Both the position numbers and the translations under genes were made by a program. Of a stretch of 64,000 nucleotides of DNA, positions 8,493-16,667 are shown one piece after another. Where the stretch lies: positions 558,001 to 622,000 of the forward strand of contig JADKEB010000031.1 in NCBI GenBank assembly GCA_016718205.1, given 5' to 3'. The stretch comes from Saprospiraceae bacterium. Lineage in GTDB: Bacteria > Bacteroidota > Bacteroidia > Chitinophagales > Saprospiraceae. Positions within the stretch are counted from its first letter, which is position 1. Each line of letters begins with the position of its first letter. A model generated the notes under the pieces. That model ran no database searches and had not been told where the DNA came from. It was given only the letters and a program-made list of their open reading frames with translations.

Positions 8493-9104
8493 TCAGGTTT
8501 TCAGCACCGTTGAAGACTCTATAATTTGGTTTATATAACCCAATATCTCCTCTTTGCCTGCATTTGTTTCAGAGCTTGTAATAAATTGTGGTGGCAATTC
8601 ATTCCATGTTTCTAACAATGCATTATTGATAGTATGGATATTTTGAGTAATCTGATTTTTACCTAACTTATCTGATTTAGTGAACACCATACAAATAGGT
8701 ACTCCATTTTGACCACACCATCCAATAAATTGTTCATCTATTTTCTGCAAGGAATGTCTGATATCGATCAAAACAAAAGCAAGAAATAAATTTGACCTTT
8801 CAGTGAGATAGGTTTTTATCATCTTGCTAAAAGTAGCTTTGGTAGCTTTTGAAGTTTTTGCATATCCATAACCGGGTAAATCAACAAGCACCCATGAGTT
8901 ATTGATTTCAAAAAAATTGAGCATTTGGGTTTTCCCAGGAGTTACAGAAACCTTTGCCAATCCTTTTTTATTTGTTAGCATATTGATAAGAGATGACTTG
9001 CCTACATTGGAACGCCCGATAAAAGCAAATTCAGGTTTGCTGTCCTGGGGGCAAGATGCAACATTGGGAAAACTGGCGATATACTCTGCTTGCTTGATTT
9101 TCAT
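8493..9104 (-). CDS. engB: Ribosome biogenesis GTP-binding protein EngB (YihA/YsxC)
   Basis: This 203-residue TRAFAC GTPase is needed for assembly of the large ribosomal subunit. The G motifs are clear: G1 GRSNVGKS, G2 region VSVTPGKTQ, G3 DLPGYGYA, G4 TKSD and a G5-like TSSET. The length is normal for the family. It is the first gene of a tight three-gene operon (engB, PlsB-like acyltransferase, exonuclease) with 9-nt gaps. The upstream region to 9351 is AT-rich and divergent from the next gene, and I see no exact -7 box for it. Confidence 0.95.
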   Translation of the reverse strand: MKIKQAEYIASFPNVASCPQDSKPEFAFIGRSNVGKSSLINMLTNKKGLAKVSVTPGKTQMLNFFEINNSWVLVDLPGYGYAKTSKATKATFSKMIKTYLTERSNLFLAFVLIDIRHSLQKIDEQFIGWCGQNGVPICMVFTKSDKLGKNQITQNIHTINNALLETWNELPPQFITSSETNAGKEEILGYINQIIESSTVLKT

Positions 9105-9351
9105 ATCGGCACTGTTTTTGATATATTAAAATTAATCTAAATAAGTTAAATATTAATTATCAACACAATACATTAATTTACAGCCTATTAAACAATAAAA
9201 TTAATATCCTTTCGGGTTAAATAAAAGTTAAACAAGTTGCAAAAGTAACCATTTTTTACCCAATAATCCGTTTCGGAATTAATTACTTCTATTTTTTATT
9301 ATTTTCTCAATTCAAAATCATTTTTTCACCCCAATCAAAATTTTTAGAGTC

Positions 9352-9981
9352 ATGAAACGATTTATTTTTTTCTTTCTGCTAGCAATTACTTCTTTAGATT
9401 CCTTTGCTCAAATAGAATTTGGGATAAAGACCGGGTTAAGTTCTTATGATCTTGCTAAGGATGGTATCCTCATCAATCAGGGTAATCAAAATATCGAATG
9501 GAATATACAAAACGCTGGTTATGGTCATCATTTCGGTATATATACAAGGCTTTCCGTATTGGGAATATTTGTAGAGCCTTCCCTTTTATTCAATTCGAGC
9601 AAAGTAAATTATGACATAAAAACCTATGGAGAATCAGGTGTATTCAATACCATAAAGAGTGAAAAATATAATCATATGGACATCCCTGTCATTGCAGGGT
9701 TCAAATTAGGGGTATTGAGATTTCAAGGGGGTGTCGTGGGGCACTTATTTATCAATAGCGTTTCCGATGTCGTGGATATAAAGGGCTATGAACAACGATT
9801 TAAACAAGCAACCTACGGATGGCAGGCTGGAACGGGTCTGGATATATGGAAATTAAGGCTAGACTTGATGTATGAGGGTAATTTTGATAATTATGGAGAC
9901 CATATCACTATAGGTGGAAATCAATATTCATTTGCTGAAACTCCTTCACGCCTGATGCTTACCTTAGGGTACAAATTTTAA
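9352..9981 (+). CDS. PorT-like outer-membrane beta-barrel protein
   Basis: This 209-residue protein has a signal peptide (MKRFIFFFLLAITSLDSFAQ). It has alternating amphipathic strands typical of small eight-stranded barrels of the PorT/OMP_b-brl_2 group: IEFGIKTGLSSYD at the N-terminus, LGIFVEPSLLFNSS and MDIPVIAGFKLGVLRF in the middle, and a closing strand RLMLTLGYKF ending in Phe. PorT itself is a T9SS assembly factor, but this broad family includes many proteins of unknown role, so no specific function is claimed. It is monocistronic and convergent with the MFS gene. Confidence 0.75.
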   Translation: MKRFIFFFLLAITSLDSFAQIEFGIKTGLSSYDLAKDGILINQGNQNIEWNIQNAGYGHHFGIYTRLSVLGIFVEPSLLFNSSKVNYDIKTYGESGVFNTIKSEKYNHMDIPVIAGFKLGVLRFQGGVVGHLFINSVSDVVDIKGYEQRFKQATYGWQAGTGLDIWKLRLDLMYEGNFDNYGDHITIGGNQYSFAETPSRLMLTLGYKF

Positions 9982-10157
9982 ATAGATTTCACTTTTCCGG
10001 CCTTTAATAAGCGAAGTCTACTCCTAAAACAAGTACTTTATGATAATCAAAAGTTTTTACCCTTGCCCTATGCCCTAAAGGAAAACATTTGATTATCAAA
10101 GCAGTAGAAATAAATGTATTTTTATATTCTCTTTAATAAAGGCTTTTCAGAGTAGAC

Positions 10158-10937
10158 TCAATATTCGATTTTTTTAAGGGCCGGAATTTTTATCCATGCA
10201 AATGATGTGATCAATAAGGTCATACATCCGCCAAAAACTACTGAGGGTACTGTGCCTAACAGAGATGCTGCTACACCACTTTCAAACTGTCCTAATTCAT
10301 TGCTGCTATTGATAAAAATAGAACTTACTGACGAAACACGTCCCCGCATGTGATCCGGAACCAATAATTGAAAGATAGTACCTCGTATTATCACACTGAC
10401 TCCATCAAAAAGGCCACTGACAAACAATGCTATAAAACTGAGCCAAAAGGACTGGGAAATCCCAAAAACAATGATACAAATACCAAATCCACCCACTGAA
10501 TATAGAAGCTTAAATCCCTGACGTCCCGATAAAGGAAACTTTGTCAAAAACAAAATAGCTAAAAAATTTCCTAAATACGTGGCAGCCATAAGCAATCCAA
10601 ATGCCTGCGGTCCGATAAGCAATATATCTTTGGCAAATACAGGCAATAATGCTGTTACTCCTCCAAAAAGTACAGCAAACATATCTAAACCCATAGCACC
10701 CAACAAAGCCTTTTGGCTATGGACAAATCTCAATCCTTCTAAAACACTGTGCCAGGTGCGGGTTTTGCCAGGATCGTAACTCACTTCTTTCTCACTTATA
10801 TGATTGAAAATAAAAACAGCAATGATCATCAATGCTATAGCGAAAATAAAAGAAAAGGAAATACTGAAAAATCCAATCATCATACCTGATAGCGCTGGTC
10901 CAATAACCGCAGCGAGTAACCACGTCATACTATTACT
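10158..10937 (-). CDS. C-terminal part of a frameshifted MFS exporter
   Basis: This is the second portion of an MFS permease of the EntS/MFS_3 type. It holds about eight transmembrane segments, beginning with SNSMTWLLAAVIGPALSG (TM5 region). The text FVSGLFDGVSVIIRGTIFQL and the following VPDHMRGRVSS form the conserved loop near TM10 in this family. The first part, at 10936-11340, ends in QDSLVQAAS, and the two join at about 10937-10943 after a one-base slip. The downstream region contains no obvious terminator. It is the distal gene of the unit starting at 15804. Confidence 0.75.
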   Translation of the reverse strand, partial: SNSMTWLLAAVIGPALSGMMIGFFSISFSFIFAIALMIIAVFIFNHISEKEVSYDPGKTRTWHSVLEGLRFVHSQKALLGAMGLDMFAVLFGGVTALLPVFAKDILLIGPQAFGLLMAATYLGNFLAILFLTKFPLSGRQGFKLLYSVGGFGICIIVFGISQSFWLSFIALFVSGLFDGVSVIIRGTIFQLLVPDHMRGRVSSVSSIFINSSNELGQFESGVAASLLGTVPSVVFGGCMTLLITSFAWIKIPALKKIEY

Positions 10938-11340
10938 AGGAAGCTGCCTGAACCAAAGAGTCCTGAGGAACAAGTTGTGCTATGATGGCCGAAAAAGATG
11001 GTGAGATATATGCACGTAACCAACCTGTCAGACCAACTAAAATAAAAATCAGATATTGTGTAAAAGTAATAGAATCCTTAAATAAAGAATATTCAGAAAT
11101 GACATACAACATCATGATGAGAATGATGATATAGCCGGATATACATTTTTTTATCAGACTTTTTTTGGCACTGGTGTCCACCTTAACGCCTGCCGGCAAA
11201 GCAAAAAGAATAGCAGGTATTACTTCGCTTAATCCCAGCATACCTAAAGCAAGTTTACTGCCTGTAAGCTCATAGAGGTACCAACCGAGCAAAACAGGAA
11301 TCATTTTCATACCTATGGTGAAAATAAGTCTTGTCATCAA
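10936..11340 (-). CDS. N-terminal part of a frameshifted MFS exporter
   Basis: It encodes the first four transmembrane segments of an MFS_3 permease: MTRLIFTIGMKMIPVLLGWY, then LALGMLGLSEVIPAILFALP with the following Asp-Lys-rich loop. The frame is open for about 20 further codons upstream (in-frame text FRIINREFSLYLMTRL resembles the family N-terminus). The true start may therefore lie around 11343-11400, overlapping the stop of the preceding gene. No ATG is available there. The protein continues in another frame at 10158-10937. Confidence 0.7.
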   Translation of the reverse strand: MMTRLIFTIGMKMIPVLLGWYLYELTGSKLALGMLGLSEVIPAILFALPAGVKVDTSAKKSLIKKCISGYIIILIMMLYVISEYSLFKDSITFTQYLIFILVGLTGWLRAYISPSFSAIIAQLVPQDSLVQAAS

Positions 11341-11393
11341 ATAAAGAGAAAACTCCCTATTGATGATTCGAAATTGTAAAAAAGTCTTTTGAA

Positions 11394-12275
11394 TCAGAGT
11401 TTAAGCTTTTTCAAATTATTAAAACTGATTTCAATACTTTTTAGCGGTGGGTAATTCACACAACTATCCTGCTCAACAAAAAAATATTCCATTTTGGAAA
11501 TAGATTTTTCTTTAAATACCTTTGAATAATCAATGATACCTGTTCCAACCTCTGTAAAAGATTGTTTTTCGGAATTATCCATATCCTTAATATGCCAAAG
11601 GGAGAAACGGCCGGGATGATCTTTCATGAGTTTTATTGAATCAATGCCGGCTTTTTTTGTCCAGTAATGATCCAACTCAAAAGTAACTAAATTTTTATCT
11701 GTCTCATTGAGCAATATTTCATACGGAACAATACCATTTAACTTGGCAAACTCAAAATCATGATTATGATGAAATAATTTTAATCCATACTGCTTGGCAA
11801 TACTTCCTCCTTTGTTCAGATGGTCAGCAAATCTTTTGTAGTCATCTATCGTTTTTCTTTTTTCCATTGCCAGCCATCCTGTACCGATATATTTCTGGCC
11901 CACATATTTTGCATCTTCGCATACTTCTTTAAATTGATGTGTCAGACCCATTTCACCTGTATCACTCCCTAATCCTATGTGACCTGAAACCATTTTTAGA
12001 TTAAGGTCATTTATGATACTTTTGAATGCTTCTTTTGTCTTTCCATAGAATTTTCCATTGCTATATCCGGCGTTTTCGATGAAGGCGTATCCTATGTCCC
12101 CAATTCTTTTTAAGGTGCCTTCCGCATCTTCAGACATTTCATTACGTACGGTATATAGTTGTAATCCTATTTTTTTATTTTTCTTGACAGCTTTGTCAAA
12201 TAAGCTCAAGGGATCAACCACAAAAGAACCGGCAATCATAGTGCTTCCAACTTCTAAAAAAATTCTCCTGTTCAT
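11394..12275 (-). CDS. Sugar phosphate isomerase/epimerase-like protein with N-terminal signal
   Basis: This 293-residue AP-endonuclease-2-like TIM barrel (xylose-isomerase-like superfamily) includes IGLQLYTVRNEM (first strand), ENAGYSNGKFYGKT, LKLFHHNHDFEF, TFELDHYWTKKAG and LWHIKDMD, which supply the usual metal-binding His, Asp and Glu residues. The N-terminus MNRRIFLEVGSTMIAGSFV resembles a Tat-like or uncleaved export signal, as in many Bacteroidota members of this family, so a periplasmic site is likely. It follows the TonB receptor by 73 nt and precedes the MFS exporter. The reaction is unknown. Confidence 0.8.
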   Translation of the reverse strand: MNRRIFLEVGSTMIAGSFVVDPLSLFDKAVKKNKKIGLQLYTVRNEMSEDAEGTLKRIGDIGYAFIENAGYSNGKFYGKTKEAFKSIINDLNLKMVSGHIGLGSDTGEMGLTHQFKEVCEDAKYVGQKYIGTGWLAMEKRKTIDDYKRFADHLNKGGSIAKQYGLKLFHHNHDFEFAKLNGIVPYEILLNETDKNLVTFELDHYWTKKAGIDSIKLMKDHPGRFSLWHIKDMDNSEKQSFTEVGTGIIDYSKVFKEKSISKMEYFFVEQDSCVNYPPLKSIEISFNNLKKLKL

Positions 12276-12348
12276 TATTATTTATTTTAATCTGCCTGAA
12301 TTACTTGCGGGTCTATATTATTTTGCCTACTCTCAGTTGGAATCATAG

Positions 12349-14466
12349 CTACCACTCCAGACGATAACTTAATACAGGTACTAACCCTAATTGATTTTGC
12401 AAAATTACTTTTTTAAGCCATCTGTCATAATATCTGAAGCCATCATTTTGACGGTTTAATAGATTTTGGATATCGATGGACCATCTATGTTGGTACTTCT
12501 TACCTGATCCCGGCTGATACACAACCCTGAAATCCAATCTTTGGTAAGGAGCAAATGAAGTTGAAAAAGAAGAGTTGGACTCATATATCGTGCCCGTCGA
12601 CAAATTGGGCTCACTACCTAAAACAGGTTCTCTCTGTCCGCCTCTCAAGTGGTTTGCCAGTGAAAGAGTAAGTACTTTGGCTTTTTCTGTTCCAGATAAA
12701 TTTGTTTCATAACTCAAAAGTACAGAAGAAGTGTAACCATAATTATACTTACCCGGAAACCATTCTTTTACAAGTTCGGGAATCTGATATTCAGCATTAA
12801 AAAGAGAACCATTCACATTGTAAGAAAACTTATGTTTATTTTTGGCATAAAAAACGTTATCTACTGAAGCACTTGCCCCAAATACTCTTCCTCTTGAAAA
12901 ATCTTTCAATGATAAAACCGGATCAGTTAAATACTGATCATATCCTAAAAAACTGCCGTTAAAAATATTAAAATGACTTTCTTTATTTCCGATACCCGCC
13001 AAAACATAATTGCTAAGATCTCTCAACTGATGAAAAAAACCTGTGACATTGATATTTAAATCATCAAGAATGTAAGACAGTGCAAGTTGTACATTATGTG
13101 CTTTGACACGTGGTATTTTATCAATGTATTGCCGCAATGGCAGCGCAGGAAGTAGTAACTGTGATGAATGTCTGTAGCTTGCCTCAATAGCTAAGTGTTT
13201 GGTCAAACCATAAGTCATAGTAGCAAAAGGCTCAGGAGTAAACTCTTCAGAATAAGAATCGTACAATACACCTGAGCCTAGTTCATATTTAAACTTTTCG
13301 GTCACATTCTTTGAAAAATGAATATATGGATAAAATGATAATATTAAATCGGGTGTCCCCACCCTTCCTGTTATAATATCATTTGTTCGTCCGTTGGCAC
13401 GTAAGCCAACTTTCAAAACATCTTTCTTTGTAAACTTAGAAAAGTAACTGTGTGAAGAAATCAAAGATTCAATCTGATCATGAAATTGTGCATATGGTTG
13501 TCCTATTGTGGATAAAAATCTTTCATTTGTGGATTCACGCCTTTCATTTTTTCTTTGTGAAAATATCGTAGTATTCTGAAATGCCTTACCTCGCTTATAC
13601 CACAAAAACTGAGCACCACCGATTGCCAGGTTGCTTTTATAAAAAATGTCCTGCATATCTTTAAATCGGGAAATAGAATCAATATGACTGACGGCCTGAA
13701 AATTATTACTGCTTGATCCCAGAGTTCCAAATACATTGAGATTGATAGTAGAAGATCTTATGACTTCTGCATTGATGGTAAAATCCTGATACCCTATTTT
13801 CTCATTTCCGAAATTCACTCCTAATTGTGACAGCAGGCCGACAAAACTATATCTGTATGCTGCATATATATTTTTAAATCTTGTGGCATTTTCATTTTTG
13901 GAAGATAAGTTTAGACCCGCTTCCAATCCTATCAGATTGAGATCAATGAATGATTTTATCTTTGGTGCTAACTTCATGTCTGAAATGCCGGATATGACTT
14001 CAGCTTTTGACACTTCAGCAGGATTTGCTTCAAAATGGTAAGAGCCCAGGATGGAACCACTCAATGCATTGACACCACCAGCGCTCTCTGTCGATAGGTC
14101 ATTGGCGGTACCGGCGTTGCTCAAATGATTGGGATTGACAATATCGGCACCAAATAATTGCCATCTGGCGGTCTCCGGAGCCAAACCTCTGAAAATGATT
14201 CCATTTGCTCCATCATTGGGTGTACTGAAACCCGGATATTTAATAAGAATACGCGCCGGGTCCTGAAATGAAGCCGGCATCATTTTGTACTGATTTTGAG
14301 TCATAGTGAGATCGCCGGACTGATATGGTTTTTCGGTGATAGTGACGTCTGGCACCATGCCAGGTTTTATATTCATTATCGTATCTTCTATTACCTGCGA
14401 CTTTCCGACATTGATGAAAATAGCACTGACGATAATGATTAATTGATACTTTATATTACGAAACAT
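12349..14466 (-). CDS. TonB-dependent receptor lacking the carboxypeptidase-like domain
   Basis: This 705-residue outer-membrane receptor has a signal peptide ending near NVGKSQ. A plug domain covers about residues 35-165 (FQDPARILIKYPGFSTPNDG, then GIIFRGLAPETARWQLFGAD). The remainder is a barrel ending in LLNRQNDGFRYYDRW and LSYRLEW. It lacks the CarboxypepD_reg domain found in the receptor at 3189-5993. Its start is 4 nt after the DUF3307 stop, so it is very probably in the operon led by the SatD-like gene. This links a receptor to that regulator. Ligand is unknown; no SusD neighbour. Confidence 0.85.
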   Translation of the reverse strand: MFRNIKYQLIIIVSAIFINVGKSQVIEDTIMNIKPGMVPDVTITEKPYQSGDLTMTQNQYKMMPASFQDPARILIKYPGFSTPNDGANGIIFRGLAPETARWQLFGADIVNPNHLSNAGTANDLSTESAGGVNALSGSILGSYHFEANPAEVSKAEVISGISDMKLAPKIKSFIDLNLIGLEAGLNLSSKNENATRFKNIYAAYRYSFVGLLSQLGVNFGNEKIGYQDFTINAEVIRSSTINLNVFGTLGSSSNNFQAVSHIDSISRFKDMQDIFYKSNLAIGGAQFLWYKRGKAFQNTTIFSQRKNERRESTNERFLSTIGQPYAQFHDQIESLISSHSYFSKFTKKDVLKVGLRANGRTNDIITGRVGTPDLILSFYPYIHFSKNVTEKFKYELGSGVLYDSYSEEFTPEPFATMTYGLTKHLAIEASYRHSSQLLLPALPLRQYIDKIPRVKAHNVQLALSYILDDLNINVTGFFHQLRDLSNYVLAGIGNKESHFNIFNGSFLGYDQYLTDPVLSLKDFSRGRVFGASASVDNVFYAKNKHKFSYNVNGSLFNAEYQIPELVKEWFPGKYNYGYTSSVLLSYETNLSGTEKAKVLTLSLANHLRGGQREPVLGSEPNLSTGTIYESNSSFSTSFAPYQRLDFRVVYQPGSGKKYQHRWSIDIQNLLNRQNDGFRYYDRWLKKVILQNQLGLVPVLSYRLEW

Positions 14467-14470
14467 GCTG

Positions 14471-15193
14471 TTAAATAAAACTGGCTTGATAAATGACTAA
14501 CATAGAAAGAACGATGGCAATACCAAAGCTTAAGAGTGTGCCTAAAAGAATGTACTCAGTGAGCTTTCGGTCTTTAGATTCCTTTAAATCCCCAAATCTG
14601 AAAACTGATTTTGCCGCCAAAAGAAAACCTACCGCTTCCCAACGATTAGCCAAAATGAATACAAAAACAAAGGATCTCTCCAATATACCGATGTATTTTC
14701 CGGCATTGAGCAGCGAATCGTCATCAGCTTCACCTATAAGATCAGACCAAGGTAAAAGCATCTTTTGAATGATGATAGATATAGGAAGTGTCAAAATCAC
14801 ATACCCTGTCACAAAAATGATGTTTTTGCTATTTAATATTTGTGAAATGTCAAAAGGTATCTCTCCATTTTTAGATATGTCAATCAGTATAAAGATAGAG
14901 AAAATATGTAGTAGTTGGTCTAAAAAAAACCAATTTCTCTTTGTCTTCTCCTTCTGAAACACGAGTTTTTGCAAGTCTATCACAAAGTGAACTACAGCCA
15001 ACAAAAAGGCCATTCTCCACGCGCTCCATTCCCATAGTAAAATCCAAACCAACAAACCATGAATCGCTGAATGCAAGTACAAATAAATGCTTTTGTGGTT
15101 CTTTTGCTCTTTATCATGAACCCAAGAAGAAGGTTGTAAATAAAAATCTCCAATAAAATGTGCTAAAATCACTTTAGTTACCAATAATATCAT
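14471..15193 (-). CDS. DUF3307 membrane protein
   Basis: This 240-residue inner-membrane protein belongs to the DUF3307 family. The conserved N-terminal helix LVTKVILAHFIGDFYLQPSSW, with LHSAIHGLLVWILLW and FVIDLQKLVF, gives the His/Asp-rich membrane signature of the family. About six transmembrane segments are likely, ending with a pair at residues 150-240 (SFGIAIVLSMLVIYQ). The start ATG overlaps the stop of the SatD-like gene by 4 nt (ATGA), so translation is coupled. DUF3307 function is unknown; the fixed pairing with SatD-like proteins suggests a membrane partner or effector. Confidence 0.85.
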   Translation of the reverse strand: MILLVTKVILAHFIGDFYLQPSSWVHDKEQKNHKSIYLYLHSAIHGLLVWILLWEWSAWRMAFLLAVVHFVIDLQKLVFQKEKTKRNWFFLDQLLHIFSIFILIDISKNGEIPFDISQILNSKNIIFVTGYVILTLPISIIIQKMLLPWSDLIGEADDDSLLNAGKYIGILERSFVFVFILANRWEAVGFLLAAKSVFRFGDLKESKDRKLTEYILLGTLLSFGIAIVLSMLVIYQASFI

Positions 15194-15804
15194 TCTAAAG
15201 TTTTTATTTTTTTGACAAACATCTTGTTCAAATCCATCAAAACTTCAAGATTTGCTCTTTTGAGTCGTTGAGAGATGGCTGATTGCGCTATTCCTGTTTT
15301 TTTAGAAATATCTTCTTGAGGCACACTGTCATTTTGGAGTATTATGCTGACCATTTCTGCAGATGCCACTGTCCAAGAGTCCATGATTCCAAATAATGCC
15401 AGCTTCAGATACAAGTTCAATTCAGTATCCATAAGTTCATTGCCTGTATTGATTGCCATCGTTACTTTGCTTTTTTTCAAATCATCAAGCCCTCTTCCCG
15501 ATCTTAAAAATACGGGGCCATTTGACTCCAATATATTTTCTCTCATCACATCTGCTTTGCCTATACCTATACTTATCCGTACATCCAAATTTTTGATTTT
15601 TTTCATTGTAGCTTTTATTTCCAATGCTTTTAAGAAAGCCTGGCTAGGTTCATCAATTTTTATTTGGAATTCATCACCTCTATAAATAGCCCAATCTGCT
15701 GGAGAGTCACCTACGGTTTTTAGAAAAGATTGGAGTGGCACTAACCATTTATCTTCAGTGAATTTCTCTGAATTAATGACATCTCCAGTCAATATCCCTA
15801 TCAT
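15190..15804 (-). CDS. SatD-like protein: palm-like N-terminal domain plus C-terminal helix-turn-helix
   Basis: This 204-residue soluble protein starts with GDVINS (Asp8), carries YRGDEFQIKI (residues 41-50) and RISIGIG (76-82). This layout resembles nucleotide-cyclase/GGDEF palm folds and the SatD family. Residues 163-184 (QEDISKKTGIAQSAISQRLK) form a helix-turn-helix. It heads an operon with DUF3307 (4-nt overlap) and a TonB receptor. Three palindromes lie immediately upstream, with a -7 box between them and the start, so autoregulation through its HTH is likely. Whether the palm-like domain binds or makes a nucleotide is not known; key metal ligands should be checked by modelling. Confidence 0.7.
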   Translation of the reverse strand: MIGILTGDVINSEKFTEDKWLVPLQSFLKTVGDSPADWAIYRGDEFQIKIDEPSQAFLKALEIKATMKKIKNLDVRISIGIGKADVMRENILESNGPVFLRSGRGLDDLKKSKVTMAINTGNELMDTELNLYLKLALFGIMDSWTVASAEMVSIILQNDSVPQEDISKKTGIAQSAISQRLKRANLEVLMDLNKMFVKKIKTLE

Positions 15805-15821
15805 ATTATTGATTTTGAGTA

Positions 15822-15829
15822 CAAACGTA
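15822..15829 (-). promoter_or_regulatory. Putative -7 box (TACGTTTG) of the SatD-like operon
   Basis: This is an exact TAnnTTTG match on the minus strand, 18 nt before the start codon. The first palindrome begins about 20 nt further upstream, where a -33 element would sit, so a bound protein would block the polymerase. Confidence 0.6.
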
Positions 15830-15848
15830 CAATTTATTTTGCAAAATA

Positions 15849-15920
15849 TTAGCTAATTCGCTAATATTTTAAATTATTAGCGAATTCGCTAATATTCTTA
15901 TTTATAAGCTAATTCGCTAA
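15849..15920. promoter_or_regulatory. Three tandem palindromic operator-like sites at 28-bp spacing
   Basis: Site 1 (15849-15864) is TTAGCTAATTCGCTAA, site 2 (15877-15892) is the perfect palindrome TTAGCGAATTCGCTAA, and site 3 (15905-15920) is TAAGCTAATTCGCTAA. The dyad centres are at 15856/57, 15884/85 and 15912/13, exactly 28 bp apart twice. They lie directly upstream of the SatD-like gene, whose product has an HTH. I infer an operator array for cooperative repression or activation; no binding is shown by sequence alone. Confidence 0.75.
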
Positions 15921-16216
15921 TTTTTTAGATTATAACTTAAGTTTCTGAATGAATTCAAACGTCAATTTATGAAAATATTCTTATTAGATTGATTTAGGAG
16001 ATATTATTTAAGCCTGACTACCCTCCAAATCCAATGCAGGCTAGTTTGTGTAAGTATCAATTATTCAAATTCAAGCCCTTAATGCTTTCAAACAACAAAC
16101 ATGACAACGTTGAATTAATTGCCTTTTTCTTCACCCTTTCACTTGTCCACGATACAATAATAATCAATTGGCTTCGTTTATATTTGTATTCAATTCACAA
16201 TTTTTAAAGCCTGTTT

Positions 16217-16573
16217 ATGAAGCAAATCAGTATCATCGTAATTTTATTTTTTATTATTTCTAATACAATACATTCTCAAGAAATCACTGTATTTCCAGGT
16301 TTTTGGGGCAATAAGTATTATCTAAATAGTGATCAAATCTCTGCCAGTGAAGTAAGTAGGTTGATGAAAGATGTACCCTACGCGAATACAGAATGGGGAA
16401 AATCCAAAGCCCAGATGACTGGTGCATGGGTTGCTTTAGGTGCCCAATTTGGATTCCTGTTTTGGCAACTAAATAGGATCAAAAACAATGAAAGCGGCAC
16501 GCCACAATTGATCGGAAACATTACATATCATCGTTTTCCAATCCATCTGTTCGTTGTTGTTGAACAGCACTGA
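16217..16573 (+). CDS. Small secreted or membrane protein of unknown function, possibly truncated
   Basis: A signal peptide (MKQISIIVILFFIISNTIHS, cut near Gln21) is followed by a short region with EITVFPGFWGNKYYLN, a conserved-looking TEWGKSKAQMTGAW, and a hydrophobic helix VALGAQFGFLFWQLNR. After residue 100 the sequence (YHRFPIHLFVVVEQH) looks out of character and the protein stops abruptly, so a late frameshift or truncation is possible. A TATATTTG box at 16179-16186 provides a promoter 30 nt upstream. I recognise no family. The gene converges on the sugar isomerase gene. Confidence 0.6.
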   Translation: MKQISIIVILFFIISNTIHSQEITVFPGFWGNKYYLNSDQISASEVSRLMKDVPYANTEWGKSKAQMTGAWVALGAQFGFLFWQLNRIKNNESGTPQLIGNITYHRFPIHLFVVVEQH

Positions 16574-16667
16574 GATCAGTTAAATGGGTGGGTAATATTA
16601 GCTTCGACATCATATCCCCAACAACTTCCTCAATAAACCTTCATCTACTGCTGCTCCTGCAAAATCA

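Noticed and set aside
15846..15925. Palindromes as a replication origin or attachment site
   Set aside because: Only three sites, no DnaA-box sequence, no initiator or integrase gene nearby; position before an HTH gene fits an operator better.
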